From Deltaproteobacteria bacterium (GTDB taxonomy: Bacteria > Desulfobacterota > Desulfarculia > Adiutricales > Adiutricaceae), in assembly GCA_031269825.1 (NCBI GenBank), contig JAISYP010000156.1, forward strand, positions 1-52,216: DNA of 52,216 nucleotides, given 5' to 3'. This document shows, in pieces, positions 51,269-52,216 of the stretch (positions are counted from its first letter, which is position 1; the number at the start of each line of letters is the position of its first letter). Below the pieces are notes generated by a model. That model worked only from the letters and a program-made list of their open reading frames with translations, had not been told where the DNA came from and did not search any database. A program made the translations under genes and the position numbers.

Positions 51269-51310
51269 ATTATAACAAAAATCTGTAAAAACAATCAAAA
51301 AAAATCAAAA
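51269..51310 (-). promoter_or_regulatory. fru promoter and candidate FruR operator
   Basis: On the minus strand a TATAAT -10 (51269-51274) lies 18 bp from a TTGATT -35 (51293-51298). Two direct TTTTGATT repeats (51293-51300 and 51303-51310), exactly 10 bp apart, cover the -35 and suit DeoR-type binding. Confidence 0.55.
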
Positions 51311-51345
51311 CCCATTTTTTTTGATAACTATTGGAAATCACTACG
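51303..51345. repeat. dispersed ~40-bp repeat, copy 1 (second copy at 51661)
   Basis: AATCAAAACCCATTTTTTTT followed by GATAACTATTGGAAA is repeated with few changes at 51661-51698 (AATCAAAACCAATTATTTTG, GATAAGTACTGGAAA). Copy 1 overlaps the fru promoter region. Confidence 0.6.
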
Positions 51346-51563
51346 TTTATTTTATTGACCGAGCTTTTTGGCCATTAATCCTGAAGGCCTAACTAAAAAA
51401 AATCTCCCGACCACCTGTCGAATAAAACGCGAATAAAACTAATGCTTTAAGATGTAAAATAATTATAAATAGAAATAAAACAACTATTTAAGATAATAAT
51501 ACTCTGAAACGTTATTCTCAGCCGTCCTCGCGAGGGCTTCTTGGAACGAGAACCAGACCGCCA

Positions 51564-51585
51564 GCGGGAAAACAAAATTTCCCGC
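51564..51585. other. 8-bp perfect hairpin between the repeats
   Basis: GCGGGAAA (51564-51571) and TTTCCCGC (51578-51585). A CCTCGCGAGG palindrome lies at 51526-51535. No gene is seen from 51311 to the end of the window. Confidence 0.5.
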
Positions 51586-52117
51586 CCATGAACAGGGAAG
51601 CCAGCCGAACAACCTCGAAAATCAAAATACTATAAAAAACCGTCAATAACAAGAAAAATAAATCAAAACCAATTATTTTGGATAAGTACTGGAAAATAAT
51701 CATTTTTTTGTCTGAGGATCATTTTATGTCTCCAGGTCTCGGGTCTACATTTAAAAAATAGCCGCTGACTGTTCAAAAACGCTCAAAACGCCGTCCGGGG
51801 CTCCTTCCAACTATTGGGGGAAGCGCTCCCGCCACCATCGCGGAAAGCTGTAAATTAATTTATCTTGGTTATATGGTATATTTACTGGCGTGAACCCGAT
51901 AGCCAAAACTTAAGTATTATTTTTTGTTAGTTACAAACTAATTTACATCGTTTAATTGATTAATTTGACTATCCATATAATATTATGCGTTATATTTAGA
52001 ATTATTAAATTAACATTATCATTATAGACTAAAAAAATTTGTGGATCCAAAAATAATTTAATGTTTAAAAGGCGCTTAGATCTATTAAATTTATTTTTAG
52101 AGGCGACTGCGCAAACT

Positions 52118-52216
52118 GCGCAAGAACGTGGGTGAGTCATGCCCCTTTGGGCATTGACAAGTCCCTAGAGTGAAAGGAGTAGCGACCCATCATTAACCTC
52201 GAGCTATGCGCTGTCT
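52118..52216 (+). ncRNA. possible start of a structured RNA or group II intron, cut by the window end
   Basis: GC-rich after an AT-rich stretch, with no coding frame. GTCATGCCC and GGGCATTGAC pair with one bulge around 52137-52158 with a CTTT loop, and GTGGGT (52129-52134) can pair with ACCCAT (52185-52190) to enclose it. The look is that of a folded RNA; a group II intron or other ribozyme is one guess. The feature is incomplete. Confidence 0.3.

Noticed and set aside
51518-51703. 61-codon minus-strand frame
   Set aside because: It covers the hairpin and repeat copy; the translation looks like AT-rich noise.
1-52216. tRNA or rRNA genes
   Set aside because: Visual search for T-loop (GGTTCRA) and rRNA signatures found none that fold into a tRNA; a tRNAscan or Infernal run would settle it.

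Overview
The window looks like a chromosomal segment of a deltaproteobacterium (Desulfobacterota in the wide sense). The lineage hints are a PxxKW-type cysteine-rich protein, a ferredoxin paired with an eight-cysteine zinc-ribbon protein, a Cys-rich FeoB partner, and a RACo-type activator of corrinoid proteins, which is typical of anaerobes with acetogenic or methyl-transfer metabolism. A host-associated anaerobe is my inference. It rests on long non-coding gaps (about 0.3-1.6 kb), several decayed genes and insertion-sequence remnants beside otherwise intact GC-richer genes. No rRNA, tRNA or CRISPR array was recognised.

Layout. 0-5 kb: a remnant of an IS630-like element, a 982-residue helical-repeat protein on the minus strand, then a long repeat-rich gap. 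5-14 kb: an AI-2E/PerM-type membrane protein (+); a pantothenate operon panG-panB-panC-panD (-); a small helical protein (+); and a tightly overlapping minus-strand operon atpZ-atpI-miaA-sfsA-rluA family. 14-18.4 kb: two tandem paralogues of a secreted cysteine-cassette protein (one frameshifted), then a ferredoxin/zinc-ribbon pair preceded by two perfect FNR-type boxes. 18.4-27 kb: CDP-glucose dehydratase, a lipid A-type acyltransferase, RACo, a decayed solute-binding protein, and ligA with a repeat expansion inside its zinc finger. 27-30.4 kb: iron uptake (FeoB-associated Cys-rich protein, FeoA, FeoB) behind a strong promoter with a Fur-like site. 30.4-36.5 kb: an epimerase pair, mutL, a flagellin-like helical protein and the PxxKW-type protein. 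37-44.8 kb: decayed ISAzo13 and IS630 transposases, a divergent SEDS-like membrane protein, a Crp/Fnr regulator, a flavin-binding PNPOx-fold protein, a DUF1992 protein and obgE. 45-51.3 kb: a complete fructose phosphotransferase operon in the order fruR-fruK-fruA(EIIABC)-ptsH-ptsI (-).

How they fit together. The fru operon carries the whole phosphoryl chain (EI, HPr, EIIABC), 1-phosphofructokinase and a DeoR-type regulator. The pan operon converts 2-oxoisovalerate and aspartate to pantothenate, using a DUF2520/PanG-type reductase in place of PanE. RACo, ferredoxin, Feo and a Crp/Fnr factor fit an iron-rich anaerobic metabolism.

The most unusual signals are: a ~115 bp inverted-repeat element in two copies, with its end motif again at the window start; two copies of an IS630 3' end sharing the same nonsense codon; in-frame 12-bp repeats in ligA; two FNR-box promoters with ideal geometry; the secreted cassette paralogues; and a ~14-bp repeat array downstream of the dehydratase gene. 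All functional statements are from reading the sequence; no database search was run.
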